From positions 434,001 through 498,000 of the forward strand of contig NZ_JAHCQH010000015.1 in NCBI RefSeq assembly GCF_018449475.1: a stretch of 64,000 bases of DNA, in the 5' to 3' direction. The position numbers and the translations under genes were made by a program. The first letter of the stretch is position 1; every line of letters starts with the position of its first letter. Of this stretch, positions 1 to 12,135 are shown piece by piece. This stretch comes from Ancylobacter radicis (GTDB taxonomy: Bacteria > Pseudomonadota > Alphaproteobacteria > Rhizobiales > Xanthobacteraceae). The notes beneath the pieces are model-generated. The model was not told the DNA's origin, did not search any database, and saw nothing but the letters and a program-made list of their open reading frames with translations.

Positions 1-956
1 TCGATATACTTGACGATCGAATAGACCGCCGCCGGGCCGTTGGTGTCGCCACCGCGCTCCACCGAGGAGCCGGTCGGGCGGCAGCCTTCCATGCGGATGC
101 CCCATTCGTCGACCGGCTTGCCGTTCGGCAGGCCGCGATCGCCATTGCCGGCCATGGACAGCCACGCATCGGTGAAGCGCCAGCCGAGCGAGGGATCCTT
201 CTTGCCATAGTCCATGTTGCCATAGACCTTGACGCCGTCGATCTCCTTCACATCGTTGGTGAAGAAGTCGGCGATGTCCTCATAGGCCGACCAGTTCACC
301 GGCACGCCGAGATCATAGCCGTACTTGGCCTTGAAGCGGGCCTTGTAGTCCGGGTTGGTGAACCAGTCGTAGCGGAACCAGTAGAGGTTGGCGAACTGCT
401 GGTCGGGCAGCTGGTAGAGCTTGCCGTCCGGCGCGGTGGTAAAGGACAGACCAATGAAGTCCTTGAGGTCGAGCGTCGGGGAGGTGACGTCCTTGCCCTC
501 GGCGGCCATCCAGTCGGTCAGCGGCACGGCCTGCTTGTAGCGGAAATGCGTGCCGATGAGGTCGGAATCGTTCACCCACGCATCGTAGATGTTCTTGCCC
601 GACTGCATCTGCGTCTGGATCTTCTCGACGACGTCACCTTCCTGGATGAGGTCGTGGGTGAGCTTGATCCCGGTGATTTCCGAGAACGCCTTGGCGAGAA
701 CCTTGGCCTCGTATTCATGGGTGGTGATGGTCTCGGAGACGACGTTGATCTCCATGCCCTTGAAGGGCTCGGCCGCCTTGATGAACCACTGGAGTTCCTT
801 CAGCTGCTCGTCCTTCGACAGCGTCGAGGGCTGGAACTCCGCGTCGATCCACTTCTTGGCAGCAGCCTCATCCGCGCGCGCGGGTGGCGCGAAGGCGAAC
901 AGCACCATGGTACTGGCTGCGACCAGCAATCTTGTCCGGCGTGACATCTGCTTCAT
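1..956 (-). CDS. glpV: Glycerol ABC transporter, substrate-binding protein (partial, C-terminus outside window)
   Basis: Periplasmic binding protein expected to deliver glycerol to the GlpP/GlpQ permeases. The reading frame starts at ATG 956, seven bases after a GGGAGGA ribosome site, and runs off the left edge after about 318 residues, so the C-terminus is missing. The first 28 residues form a Sec signal peptide: twin Arg near position 6, a hydrophobic core, and an ARA-D cleavage site. The mature part reads like a family 1 extracellular sugar/glycerol-binding protein. It is the last gene of a seven-gene operon whose order (glpD, S, T, P, Q, U, V) matches the rhizobial glycerol transporter; the symbol rests mainly on that order. 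A sugar or polyol ligand other than glycerol cannot be excluded from sequence alone. Confidence 0.85.
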   Translation of the reverse strand, partial: MKQMSRRTRLLVAASTMVLFAFAPPARADEAAAKKWIDAEFQPSTLSKDEQLKELQWFIKAAEPFKGMEINVVSETITTHEYEAKVLAKAFSEITGIKLTHDLIQEGDVVEKIQTQMQSGKNIYDAWVNDSDLIGTHFRYKQAVPLTDWMAAEGKDVTSPTLDLKDFIGLSFTTAPDGKLYQLPDQQFANLYWFRYDWFTNPDYKARFKAKYGYDLGVPVNWSAYEDIADFFTNDVKEIDGVKVYGNMDYGKKDPSLGWRFTDAWLSMAGNGDRGLPNGKPVDEWGIRMEGCRPTGSSVERGGDTNGPAAVYSIVKYI

Positions 957-1006
957 TGCTTCCTCCCGTCTCTCCGAGAAATTGCGGCCTTCGCCGCTTT
1001 TGTGCG

Positions 1007-1312
1007 TCACACGAGGCGGAACACCGCCAGTGCGTAGACAAGGCAGAGCGCCAGCGCCCAGCCAAGTTCGGGTCCCACCAGGGCAAGCCAGGCGAGATTG
1101 ATGAAGGCGCTGCCCAGCAGCGTGATGAAGAAGCGGTCGCCGCGCGTCGTCGGGATACCGAGAACGCCGACGCGGGCGCGCTCAGGCTTCCAGACCGCAA
1201 TGACCGTCAGGATGACCAGAAGGCTGGCGATGACGGCGAAGAACACGCCGGTCTGCCAGGTCCACGCCATCCAGGCGAGGTTCTCGGCGAGGTGGCTGGT
1301 GGTCTCTTCCAT
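1007..1312 (-). CDS. glpU: Small membrane protein of the glycerol transporter (DUF2160 family)
   Basis: A 101-residue integral membrane protein with hydrophobic segments at roughly residues 19-42, 60-80 and 83-101, separated by a basic loop containing WKPERAR. It matches the DUF2160 protein that sits between the second permease and the binding protein of alphaproteobacterial glycerol ABC operons, called GlpU in Rhizobium. Its biochemical role is not established; it may be an accessory transporter subunit. It lies 11 bp downstream of glpQ and 50 bp upstream of glpV on the same strand. There is no sign of truncation. Confidence 0.8.
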   Translation of the reverse strand: MEETTSHLAENLAWMAWTWQTGVFFAVIASLLVILTVIAVWKPERARVGVLGIPTTRGDRFFITLLGSAFINLAWLALVGPELGWALALCLVYALAVFRLV

Positions 1313-1323
1313 CGCAACCTCCC

Positions 1324-4129
<2,806 letters not shown>

Positions 4130-4141
4130 CGCGCGTCTCCG

Positions 4142-5251
4142 TCAGGCTGCCGCGTCGAGCGCGCGGCCGGCGCGCGCGCCGGCAGAATCGAACAGAAGGA
4201 TCTGGCCGGGATCAACCAGCACATCGACCGCCGTCCCCGGCTCGAGGCCGCGAATACCCGGCAGCAGCGCGATCAGCGGCGTTTCACCAGCTTCCATATG
4301 CAGATAGGTCTCGGAGCCGGTGATTTCGGCGACCGTGACGCTGGCCCGCAGGCGGAACACACCATTGATCGATGGCGCCGCCTCATGCCCTTCACCGGCT
4401 TCCACCTGGAGGTGATGCGCGCGCACGCCGATCGTGTAGCTGCCATCCGGCACGCTGGCGAAGGCACCCGCCACCGGAATGGATCCGCCGGCTTGCAGCC
4501 GCACCGTGCCGCCTGATTTGGTGGCCTGAAGCGTGTTGAGCGGCGGATCGGAGAAGACGCGGGCGGTGGCGAGATCGCCCGGACGGCGATAGACCTCCGC
4601 CGTCGGCCCGAACTGGGTCAGGCGGCCTTCGCGCAGCGTTGCCGTGCTGCCGCCGAGCAGCAGGGCTTCCATCGGCTCGGTGGTCGCATAGACGAATACC
4701 GCGCCGGTGGAGGCGAAGATGCGCGGCAGTTCCTCGCGCAGTTCCTCACGCAGCTTGTAGTCGAGGTTGGCCAGCGGCTCGTCGAGCAGCACCAGATCAG
4801 CCCGCTTCACCAAGGCGCGGGCGATGGCGCAACGCTGCTGCTGGCCACCGGACATTTCCAGCGGCCGGCGCTGAAGATAAGGGGTGAGTTTGAGCAGTCG
4901 TGCCGCCTCCGCGACGCGGGCCTCGATCTCGGATCGGGGCAGACCCGCCACGCGCAAGGGCGAGGCGATGTTCTCGTAGACCGTCAGCGCGGGGTAATTG
5001 ATGAACTGCTGGTAGACCATCGCCACCGAGCGTTTCTTCACCGTGAAGCCGGTGACATCTTTCCCGTCCACCAGCACCCGGCCGGAGGTCGGGGCATCGA
5101 GGCCGGCCATCAGGCGCATCAGACTGGTCTTACCGGCCAGGGTGGCGCCGAGCAGCACGTTGAGACTGCCGCGCTCCAGACGCAGCGACACGTCGTGGAT
5201 ATGGGTGACGCCGGCGACAGCACGGCTGACTTTTTCAAGCTCGAGCGTCAC
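4142..5251 (-). CDS. glpS: Glycerol ABC transporter ATPase lacking the switch histidine
   Basis: Second MalK-like ATPase of the glycerol importer, 369 residues. I placed the start at GTG 5251, which overlaps the glpD stop as GTGA and has a GGGAGG ribosome site. An open frame continues 49 codons upstream inside glpD but is not protein-like. Visible motifs are Walker A GATLAGKTS, signature MSGGQQQR and Walker B LLDEP. Where MalK has VTHDQ this protein has ATTEP, so the switch histidine is replaced by threonine. A TOBE-like domain occupies the last third. It is expected to act as a heterodimer with GlpT. Confidence 0.87.
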   Translation of the reverse strand: MTLELEKVSRAVAGVTHIHDVSLRLERGSLNVLLGATLAGKTSLMRLMAGLDAPTSGRVLVDGKDVTGFTVKKRSVAMVYQQFINYPALTVYENIASPLRVAGLPRSEIEARVAEAARLLKLTPYLQRRPLEMSGGQQQRCAIARALVKRADLVLLDEPLANLDYKLREELREELPRIFASTGAVFVYATTEPMEALLLGGSTATLREGRLTQFGPTAEVYRRPGDLATARVFSDPPLNTLQATKSGGTVRLQAGGSIPVAGAFASVPDGSYTIGVRAHHLQVEAGEGHEAAPSINGVFRLRASVTVAEITGSETYLHMEAGETPLIALLPGIRGLEPGTAVDVLVDPGQILLFDSAGARAGRALDAAA

Positions 5252-6798
5252 GCTGCGCCTCCCTGAACCACTGCCGGCATGGGACGCAGCTGCACCTTCT
5301 CCCGCATGAACATGTCGAGCGCCTCGATCTGCTCGGCCGAGAAACGCAGACCGAGCTTCGAGCGGCGCCAGAGCACATCTTCGGCCGTGCGGGCCCATTC
5401 CTCGCGCATGAGATAAAGCACCTCCGCTTCGGTTAGATCGGCGCCGAACACCCGGCCGAGATCGGCGGCGCTGCGCGCGCCATCGAGCAGCCGGAGAGCG
5501 CGCGTGCCATAGGCCATGACGAGGCGACGGGCCAAAGCCTCGTCGAGCCAGAGATGGGCGCGCTTCAACTGAGCGACGATACGCACCGGCTCGCCGACCG
5601 GAAAATCACCGCCCGGCAGCGGTTCCTTGCCTGTCCAGGACACCTTCGACGCCGAGGGCAGGAAAGCTCCGAGCTTCTCCAGCGCGTGTTCCGCAAGGCG
5701 GCGATAGGTGGTGATCTTGCCGCCGAAGACCGAGAGCAGCGGCGGGCGCCCCTCTCCTTCCTCCATCTCCAGCACATAGTCGCGCGTGGCTTCCTGAGCC
5801 TTGGACGCGCCATCATCATAGAGCGGCCGCACGCCGGAATAGGTCCAGACGACCTGCTCGGGCGTCACCGGCGAGCGGAAATACTCGCTCGCGGCAGTGC
5901 AGAGATAGGCGATTTCCTCGGCACTGGCGACCGGGCGACCGGGGGTCTGGCCGAAATCGCGATCGGTCGTACCAATCAGCGTGAAGTCGTGCTCGTAGGG
6001 GATGGCGAAGATGATCCGCCCATCCGCGTTCTGGAAGATGTAAGCCCGGTCATGGTCATACAGCTTGGGAACCACAATGTGGCTGCCCTGCACGAGACGG
6101 ACATTGGCGGGAGAATTGACCCGCACCACCTGCGCCAGCACCTCATGCACCCAGGGGCCGGCGGCGTTGACCAGAACACGCGCCCGAACGCTCGCGCGCT
6201 CGCCATCCTGCTCGACATCGATCTGCCAGTGATCGCCAACTCGGCTCGCCCCGAGGACGCGACAGCGCGGGCGAATGTCCGCCCCGCGCTCGGCGGCATC
6301 AAGCGCGTTCAGCACGACGAGGCGGCTGTCCTCGACCCAGCAGTCGGAATATTCAAAGCCGCGGCTATAGCCGTCGCGCAGCGGCTTGCCCGTCTCGTCG
6401 CGAGTGAGGTCCAGCGTGCGCGTCGCCGGCAGCAGCTTGCGCCCGCCGAGATGGTCATAAAGGAACAGGCCAAGCCGAAGCAGCCAGGCGGGCCGCAATC
6501 CCTTGTGATGGGGCAGAACGAAACGCAGCGGCCAGATGATGTGGGGTGCGATGCGCCAAAGCACCTCGCGCTCCATCAGCGCCTCACGCACCAGCCGGAA
6601 CTCGTAATGTTCGAGGTAACGCAGACCGCCATGAATCAGCTTGGTCGAGGCCGAAGAGGTAGCACCGGCAAAATCGCCCTGCTCGAACAGGACGACGGAC
6701 GCGCCACGCCCTGCGGCGTCGCGGGCAATGCCACAGCCATTGATCCCGCCGCCGATGACGGCAAGATCGTAAAGCGGATCGAGCGTGCGAGCGTCCAC
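5248..6798 (-). CDS. glpD: Glycerol-3-phosphate dehydrogenase, FAD-dependent
   Basis: Oxidises sn-glycerol-3-phosphate to dihydroxyacetone phosphate and passes electrons to quinone at the inner membrane. The 516-residue protein starts with a Rossmann dinucleotide motif (VIGGGINGCG, about residues 14-23), followed by the GATSSASTKLIHGGLRYLE stretch typical of GlpD. The length is normal for the family. The start is GTG 6798 with a GGGAGG ribosome site. It is the first gene of the glycerol operon. glpK and glpR, often linked to it, are not present in this window. Confidence 0.95.
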   Translation of the reverse strand: MDARTLDPLYDLAVIGGGINGCGIARDAAGRGASVVLFEQGDFAGATSSASTKLIHGGLRYLEHYEFRLVREALMEREVLWRIAPHIIWPLRFVLPHHKGLRPAWLLRLGLFLYDHLGGRKLLPATRTLDLTRDETGKPLRDGYSRGFEYSDCWVEDSRLVVLNALDAAERGADIRPRCRVLGASRVGDHWQIDVEQDGERASVRARVLVNAAGPWVHEVLAQVVRVNSPANVRLVQGSHIVVPKLYDHDRAYIFQNADGRIIFAIPYEHDFTLIGTTDRDFGQTPGRPVASAEEIAYLCTAASEYFRSPVTPEQVVWTYSGVRPLYDDGASKAQEATRDYVLEMEEGEGRPPLLSVFGGKITTYRRLAEHALEKLGAFLPSASKVSWTGKEPLPGGDFPVGEPVRIVAQLKRAHLWLDEALARRLVMAYGTRALRLLDGARSAADLGRVFGADLTEAEVLYLMREEWARTAEDVLWRRSKLGLRFSAEQIEALDMFMREKVQLRPMPAVVQGGAA

Positions 6799-6836
6799 GC
6801 GGCGCCTCCCAATGACGGCTCCTTTTGGTCAGGAGC

Positions 6837-6923
6837 ACTTTCGTTTTTATCTTCACATAAACGCTATATGAAAGCCAAAGGGTGGGCAATAGCGGAAATT
6901 CCGAAAGAATCGAACTTTCGTTT
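6837..6923 (-). promoter_or_regulatory. Candidate GlpR-type operator region upstream of glpD
   Basis: The 378 bp between glpD and the fhuC-like gene hold no convincing gene. They do contain a repeated motif: ACTTTCGTTT at 6837-6846 and again at 6914-6923 (plus strand), and an inverted CGAAAG at 6902-6907 facing CTTTCG at 6915-6920. TTTCG-containing half sites are typical of DeoR-family regulators such as GlpR. The position just upstream of the operon fits an operator pair about 77 bp apart. No regulator gene is nearby, so the assignment is an inference. Confidence 0.35.
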
Positions 6924-7176
6924 AGATGCAACGCAACAAAACATGACCGCATTGCGGCGACGCCGACCCATGAAGCCCACGTCTCTCTTGGTGAAATGAG
7001 GGAGAAAAACGATACTGCCGCCGCTGTCGGCGCACCGCTCGCGCGTGACGCACTGCACGGGCGAGCGACAGGCCAAACCCGACGGCAGAAAGCCTCGCCG
7101 GGCGACAAGATTGAGGGCACATCAGCGACTGTGCGTACGACCTTCGGAACGCGCGATAAGCGAGCGCAGGCTATCG

Positions 7177-7998
7177 TTAAAGAGGCGCGGCGAACCGGCC
7201 TCCGCCCACTCGGCTCAACACCTCCATCCGCACGCCATAGATCGCCTCCAACTGGGGCGGCGTGAGAATATCGTCGGGTGCACCGCGCGCTACGAGGCGC
7301 CCTCCGCTCAGGGCGAGGATCTCATCGCAGAAGCGCGAAGCCATGTTGATGTCGTGCAGAACCGCGACAACGCTCAGTTTCTTGACATGGGAAAGCTGCC
7401 GCACCAGCGTCAGCACCTCCAATTGATGGGCGATATCGAGCGCCGAGGTTGGCTCATCGAGCAACAGGCATTCGGCGTCCTGCGCCACCAGCATGGCGAG
7501 CCAGGCCCGCTGGCGCTCGCCGCCGGAGAGCGTGTCGACCAGGCGATCAGCGAAGGGCGCGATCCGGGTCAGCTCGATGGCTTCCTCCACCTTGCGCCGG
7601 TCAATGTCGGAAAAGCGGCCAAGCGCGCCGTGCCAGGGATAGCGCCCGAGCGCCACCAGCTCGCGCACCAGCAATCCCGCCGCCGGAGGCGTGGCCTGTG
7701 GCAGATAGGCGAGCTTGCGGGCGAAACCGCGATCATTCCAGTCACCAAGGGAGCGGCCGCCAAATCGCACCACGCCCGCCGAGGCTGGCTGCTGCCGCGC
7801 GAGAATCTTCAGCAGCGTCGACTTGCCCGAGCCATTATGCCCGATCAGTCCGATGACTCGACCAGCCGGAAGCGACAGGGTCAGCGGTTCGAGAAGCACC
7901 CGCCCGGGCACGGCAAAGGAGACGCTGTCGAGATCGAACAGCGGCGCGGCGACCTCATCGATCGCAGCGGCCAGCGGTGACATGAGCGGCGGGTTCAA
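7177..7998 (-). CDS. FhuC-like iron(III)-siderophore ABC transporter ATPase, orphan
   Basis: Cytoplasmic ATPase of 273 residues, most like FhuC/FepC. Walker A GHNGSGKST, signature LSGGERQR, Walker B LLLDEP and the switch histidine in LHDINMA are all intact. It should power import of ferric hydroxamate or a similar chelate, but no permease or binding-protein gene is adjacent, so its partners must lie elsewhere or be lost. The start is probably TTG 7998, which has AGGAGG six bases upstream; the first ATG (7983) is too far from that site. It is separated from glpD and is not part of the glycerol operon. Confidence 0.75.
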   Translation of the reverse strand: MNPPLMSPLAAAIDEVAAPLFDLDSVSFAVPGRVLLEPLTLSLPAGRVIGLIGHNGSGKSTLLKILARQQPASAGVVRFGGRSLGDWNDRGFARKLAYLPQATPPAAGLLVRELVALGRYPWHGALGRFSDIDRRKVEEAIELTRIAPFADRLVDTLSGGERQRAWLAMLVAQDAECLLLDEPTSALDIAHQLEVLTLVRQLSHVKKLSVVAVLHDINMASRFCDEILALSGGRLVARGAPDDILTPPQLEAIYGVRMEVLSRVGGGRFAAPL

Positions 7999-8415
7999 GC
8001 GGTGCCTCCTGACGACGGGAGCCTTCCGAAGGCTCCCCGCACCCGCTTACGCCATCCCATCGACCACGGTCAAATGCTCCATAGTATAGGCACGCCCAAC
8101 GGCACCAAAATACGCTTTTATATTATAAAAATTCAAGACTAAACACGTCAGATCAAACCGTTCACACGGACAACGAATGAAGCTGCCAGGGTCAATTTTA
8201 AGCCCCTCGGGATCTTCACGCATCATGCTCCGCAAGAGATTGCCGGTCCGCATACCTATGTATGTCCAGCGCATATGGGCAGATCATTTATCTGAAGCCT
8301 GACCTCGACGTTAAATCCCGTCGGGTGATCCGGCGTTTTTCTCCAATGCGGCGGCTCCCAACCGGCCAATTCTGCAATGGCCGGCCTCTCGAGCTTCTCG
8401 CGACAGGAGACCGCC
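7999..8415. other. Intergenic region with an unusually AT-rich core
   Basis: About 417 bp between the divergent fhuC-like and fdhF-like genes. The part from roughly 8090 to 8160 is far more AT-rich than the surroundings. A 75-codon minus-strand frame (8047-8274) crosses it but has no recognisable family and poor codon character, so I do not call it. A short inverted repeat (CCGGCCA at 8362-8368, TGGCCGG at 8378-8384) lies in the fdhF leader. The region presumably carries the promoters for both flanking genes; no clear -35/-10 pair was assigned. Confidence 0.4.
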
Positions 8416-10716
8416 ATGGGCATCGTCAAGACCATCCGCCCCTATCACGAGCCAGCCGGCGGCTGGGGGGCGCTCAAGGCGATGGGCACGGCCCTCGCCG
8501 AGCAGGACATTGCCATTTCCGGCATGGCCACCTTGTCGCGCATGAACCAGCACGGCGGGTTCGATTGCCCCGGCTGCGGCTGGGCCGACCCGAAGAATCC
8601 CTCGCCATTCGAGTATTGCGAGAATGGCGGCAAGGCGGTGGCCTGGGAGGCCACGACGAAACGGTGCACGCCGGAGTTCTTCGCCTCCTTCACGGTGAGC
8701 GAGCTTGAAGCCTTCACCGATTTCGAGCTGGAGATGCAGGGACGGCTGACGCACCCGATGCGTTACGACTCCTACAGCGACCGCTATGTGCCGGTGAGCT
8801 GGGAGGAAGCCTTCGCCATCGTGGCGCGGCATCTCAACGTGCTGCCCAATCCCAATATGGCGGACTTCTACACTTCGGGCCGCGCCTCCAATGAGGCCGC
8901 TTTCCTCTACCAGCTGTTCGCCCGCGAATACGGCACCAACAATTTCCCCGACTGCTCCAACATGTGCCACGAGGCCACCAGCGTCGGGCTGCCGCAGTCG
9001 CTCGGCGTCGGCAAGGGCACGGTGCTGCTGGAGGATTTCGAGAAGGCCGACTGCATCTTCATCTTCGGTCAGAACCCCGGCACCAATTCGCCGCGGATGA
9101 TGACGGATTTGCGCAACGCCTCGCGGCGCGGTGCCACCATCATGTCGTTCAACCCGTTCCGCGAGCGGGCACTGGAACGTTTCCAGGCCCCGCAGAACCC
9201 GGTGGAGATGGCGACGCTCACCTCCACGCCGATCTCCTCGCGCCTGTTTCAGGTCAAGGTCGGCGGCGATGTCGCGCTCATCAAGGGTATCATGAAGCTG
9301 ATGGTCGAGGCTGATGAGGCGTCCCGTCGCGACGGGGGCGCCCCGGTACTCGACTGGGACTTCATCCACGGCCACACGGCGGGCGTTGAGGCGCTGATCG
9401 CCGATCTGAAGGCGACGCAGTGGGCCGATATCGAGCGCAAATCCGGCATCGCGCGCGTCGATATCGCGGTCGCCGCCGACGCTTACATGAAAGCCGAGCG
9501 GGCGATCATCGTTTTCGGTATGGGCATCACCCAGCATCGCCATGGCACACAGAACGTTCAGCAGCTCGCCAACCTCGCGCTGCTGCGCGGCAATATCGGC
9601 CGCGAGGGCGCCGGCATCTGCCCGGTGCGCGGTCATTCCAACGTGCAGGGCGATCGCACTGTCGGCATCACCGAAGTTCCCAGCGACGCGCTACTCAACG
9701 CGCTTGAGGCGCGCTTCGGCTTCGCGCCTCCCCACGCGCCCGGCCACAACGTCGTCACCGCGCTGGAAGCCATGGTGCGCGGCGATGCCAAGGTCTTCAT
9801 CGGGCTGGGCGGCAATTTCTCCGCCGCCATTCCCGATTGGGAGCAGACCCAGGCGGCGATGCGCCGGCTCGACCTCACCGTTCACATCGCCACCAAGCTG
9901 AACCGCAGCCACATCGTCCATGGCCGCGAGGCGCTGATCCTGCCGTGCCTCGGCCGTACCGAGCTGGATGAGCAGGCCGGCGGCCCGCAGGCGGTGACGG
10001 TGGAAGACTCCATGTCGATGGTGCATGCCTCGCGCGGCCACAACAAGCCGGCCTCGGAGCACCTCAAGAGCGAACCCGCCATCATCGCGGGCATGGCGCG
10101 CGCAACGCTCGGCGCGCGCTCCAAGGTCGACTGGGAGAAGCTGACCGCCGACTACGCACTGATCCGCGAGGACATCGAGGCGGTGTTCCCGATCTTCCAG
10201 GGCTACAATGCCCGGATCGAGGAGCCCGGCGGCTTCCACCTCACCTCGCTCGCCCGCGAGCGGATCTGGGCTACCCCTTCCGGCAAGGCGAACCTGCTGG
10301 TCTGTGAAGGGCTCTGCGAGGATCCCAGCGTCACGGATCCCGAGGCGCTGTGGCTGACCACCGTGCGCAGCCATGACCAGTACAACACCACACTGTACTC
10401 ACTCTCCGACCGCTATCGCGGCGTCTATGGCCAGCGCGATGTGATCTTCCTCAACCCGCAGGAAATGGCAAAGCGCGGTCTGAAGGCGGATGACCGGGTC
10501 GACATCGTGACCCTGTCGCAGGACGGCATCGAGCGCGCCGTGCGCGGCTTCAAGGTGGTGCCCTACAGCTTCCCGGATGGTGGCTGCGCCGCCTACTACC
10601 CCGAGACCAACCCGCTCGTGCCGCTCTACGCGCATGACCCGCAGAGCTTCACCCCCTCGTCGAAGGCCGTGCCGGTCCGCCTCGTGAAGTCCTCCACCGT
10701 GCAGGGAGCCAACTGA
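8416..10716 (+). CDS. FdhF/YdeP family molybdopterin oxidoreductase
   Basis: A 766-residue cytoplasmic molybdopterin enzyme of the formate dehydrogenase/YdeP branch. It has an N-terminal Cys pair in DCPGCGWADP (Cys51, Cys54) that fits the Fe-S site of the YdeP group, then long molybdopterin-oxidoreductase and dinucleotide-binding domains. There is no Tat signal. I start at ATG 8416 because it has an ACAGGAGA ribosome site; an upstream in-frame ATG (8377) has none. The stop is one base before the cytochrome bd gene cioA, so the two are surely co-transcribed. The substrate is unproven: E. coli YdeP is linked to acid resistance, and formate oxidation is only inferred from the family. Confidence 0.85.
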   Translation: MGIVKTIRPYHEPAGGWGALKAMGTALAEQDIAISGMATLSRMNQHGGFDCPGCGWADPKNPSPFEYCENGGKAVAWEATTKRCTPEFFASFTVSELEAFTDFELEMQGRLTHPMRYDSYSDRYVPVSWEEAFAIVARHLNVLPNPNMADFYTSGRASNEAAFLYQLFAREYGTNNFPDCSNMCHEATSVGLPQSLGVGKGTVLLEDFEKADCIFIFGQNPGTNSPRMMTDLRNASRRGATIMSFNPFRERALERFQAPQNPVEMATLTSTPISSRLFQVKVGGDVALIKGIMKLMVEADEASRRDGGAPVLDWDFIHGHTAGVEALIADLKATQWADIERKSGIARVDIAVAADAYMKAERAIIVFGMGITQHRHGTQNVQQLANLALLRGNIGREGAGICPVRGHSNVQGDRTVGITEVPSDALLNALEARFGFAPPHAPGHNVVTALEAMVRGDAKVFIGLGGNFSAAIPDWEQTQAAMRRLDLTVHIATKLNRSHIVHGREALILPCLGRTELDEQAGGPQAVTVEDSMSMVHASRGHNKPASEHLKSEPAIIAGMARATLGARSKVDWEKLTADYALIREDIEAVFPIFQGYNARIEEPGGFHLTSLARERIWATPSGKANLLVCEGLCEDPSVTDPEALWLTTVRSHDQYNTTLYSLSDRYRGVYGQRDVIFLNPQEMAKRGLKADDRVDIVTLSQDGIERAVRGFKVVPYSFPDGGCAAYYPETNPLVPLYAHDPQSFTPSSKAVPVRLVKSSTVQGAN

Positions 10717-10717
10717 C

Positions 10718-12133
10718 ATGGACGCGGTCGCCCTCTCCCGCCTGCAATTCGCCTTCACCATCGGCTTTCACATCCTGTGGCCGACTCTGACCATCGGCAC
10801 CGCCTGGTTCGTCACGGTGCTGAGCGCGCTGTGGTGGCGCACCGGTAACACGGTCTATCGCGACCTGATGCGCTTCTGGATGCGGCTGTTCGCATTGGGC
10901 TTCGGCATGGGCGTCGTCACCGGCATCGTGCTGAGCTACGAGATCGGCACCAACTGGGCCGGCTTCTCGCGCTCCGTTGCCAATGTGCTCGGGCCGCTCT
11001 TCGCCTATGAGACCATGACCGCCTTCTTCCTGGAGGCCGGCTTCATCGGCATCATGCTGTTCGGTGAGGGCCGGGTATCCAAGGGCGCGCACTTCTTCGC
11101 CTGCCTGATGGTGGCGACCGGCGCGCTGATCTCCTCCACCTGGATCATCGCCGCCAATAGCTGGATGCAGACGCCGGCCGGTGCGGTGGCGGATGCCGAG
11201 GGCATCTATCATGTGGCGAGCTGGTGGGACGTCATCTTCACCGCGTCCTTCCCGTATCGCCTCGCGCACATGGTGTGCGCCAGCTTCCTGACCTGCTCCT
11301 TCGTGATCGCCGGGGTCTCGTCCTTCCATATCTGGCGCGGCCAGCATGTCGCCGCCTCCCGCAAGGCCTTCTCCATGGCGCTGGGGCTGGCGCTCATTCT
11401 GGCGCCGCTGCAGATCTTCATCGGCGACATGCACGGCCGCAACACGATGGTCGAACAGCCGACCAAGCTCGCCGCCATGGAAGGCCTGTGGGAGACCACC
11501 AAGGGCCCCGCCATGACGGTGATCGCCTGGCCGGACATGGAAGCGCAGAAGAACCTCTTTGCCATCGAGATTCCTCATCTTGCCAGCCTGTACCTGACCC
11601 ATAGCTGGGACGGAGAGGTGCAGGGCCTCAAGGCCGTGCCGGAAGCCGACCAGCCCAATGTGCCAATCGTGTTCTTCGCCTTCCGCATCATGGCCGGCAT
11701 CGGCGTGGTTCTGCTGGCGACCGCGATCACCGGCTTCGTCCTGCGGCTGCGGGGAAAGCTATTCACTACGCGCTGGTTCCAGTTCGTCACCATGGCGACA
11801 ACCCCGCTCGGCTTCCTTGCCGTGTTGGCTGGCTGGACCGTGACCGAGGCTGGGCGGCAGCCCTGGATTATCTATGGCGCGCTTCGCACCGCCGATGCGG
11901 CGGCGCCGGTCACGGCCGGCGCGGTGACGACCAGCCTGCTCATCTTCTTCGCCGTCTACAATGTACTGCTGCTGGCCTTCGTCTGGTTTGCCGGGCGCGT
12001 CGCTCTGAAGGGGCCGATCGACAGCTCGCCGCCGACCCGTGAGCGCCCCGGTATCGAGCGCAGCACGCTCGACGCCTTTGCCACGTCCCCCATCCCGTCG
12101 CCCGCGCGCGGCATCGAACAAGCGAGGGCCTGA
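10718..12133 (+). CDS. cioA: Cytochrome bd ubiquinol oxidase subunit I, CioA type
   Basis: Haem-carrying subunit of a bd-type terminal oxidase in the inner membrane; it oxidises ubiquinol and reduces oxygen. The 471-residue length and short Q-loop fit the cyanide-insensitive CioA branch. Expected haem ligands are visible: His18 (GFHILW), His184 (RLAHMV) and Met325 (FRIMAG), together with acidic Glu98 and Glu106 and the GRQPW motif. The start lies one base after the fdhF stop and cioB begins two bases after its own stop, giving a tight three-gene operon. Confidence 0.93.
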   Translation: MDAVALSRLQFAFTIGFHILWPTLTIGTAWFVTVLSALWWRTGNTVYRDLMRFWMRLFALGFGMGVVTGIVLSYEIGTNWAGFSRSVANVLGPLFAYETMTAFFLEAGFIGIMLFGEGRVSKGAHFFACLMVATGALISSTWIIAANSWMQTPAGAVADAEGIYHVASWWDVIFTASFPYRLAHMVCASFLTCSFVIAGVSSFHIWRGQHVAASRKAFSMALGLALILAPLQIFIGDMHGRNTMVEQPTKLAAMEGLWETTKGPAMTVIAWPDMEAQKNLFAIEIPHLASLYLTHSWDGEVQGLKAVPEADQPNVPIVFFAFRIMAGIGVVLLATAITGFVLRLRGKLFTTRWFQFVTMATTPLGFLAVLAGWTVTEAGRQPWIIYGALRTADAAAPVTAGAVTTSLLIFFAVYNVLLLAFVWFAGRVALKGPIDSSPPTRERPGIERSTLDAFATSPIPSPARGIEQARA

Positions 12134-12135
12134 CC

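Noticed and set aside
5252-5398. Upstream extension of the glpS reading frame by 49 codons
   Set aside because: It lies inside glpD in another frame, is low-complexity, and a GTG with a good ribosome site overlaps the glpD stop.
6882-7265. A plus-strand frame across the glpD-fhuC spacer
   Set aside because: It reads into the end of the fhuC gene antisense and has no ribosome site or family resemblance.
8047-8274. 75-codon minus-strand reading frame in the AT-rich spacer
   Set aside because: No recognisable family, unusual composition, and no convincing ribosome site; likely chance in AT-rich DNA.
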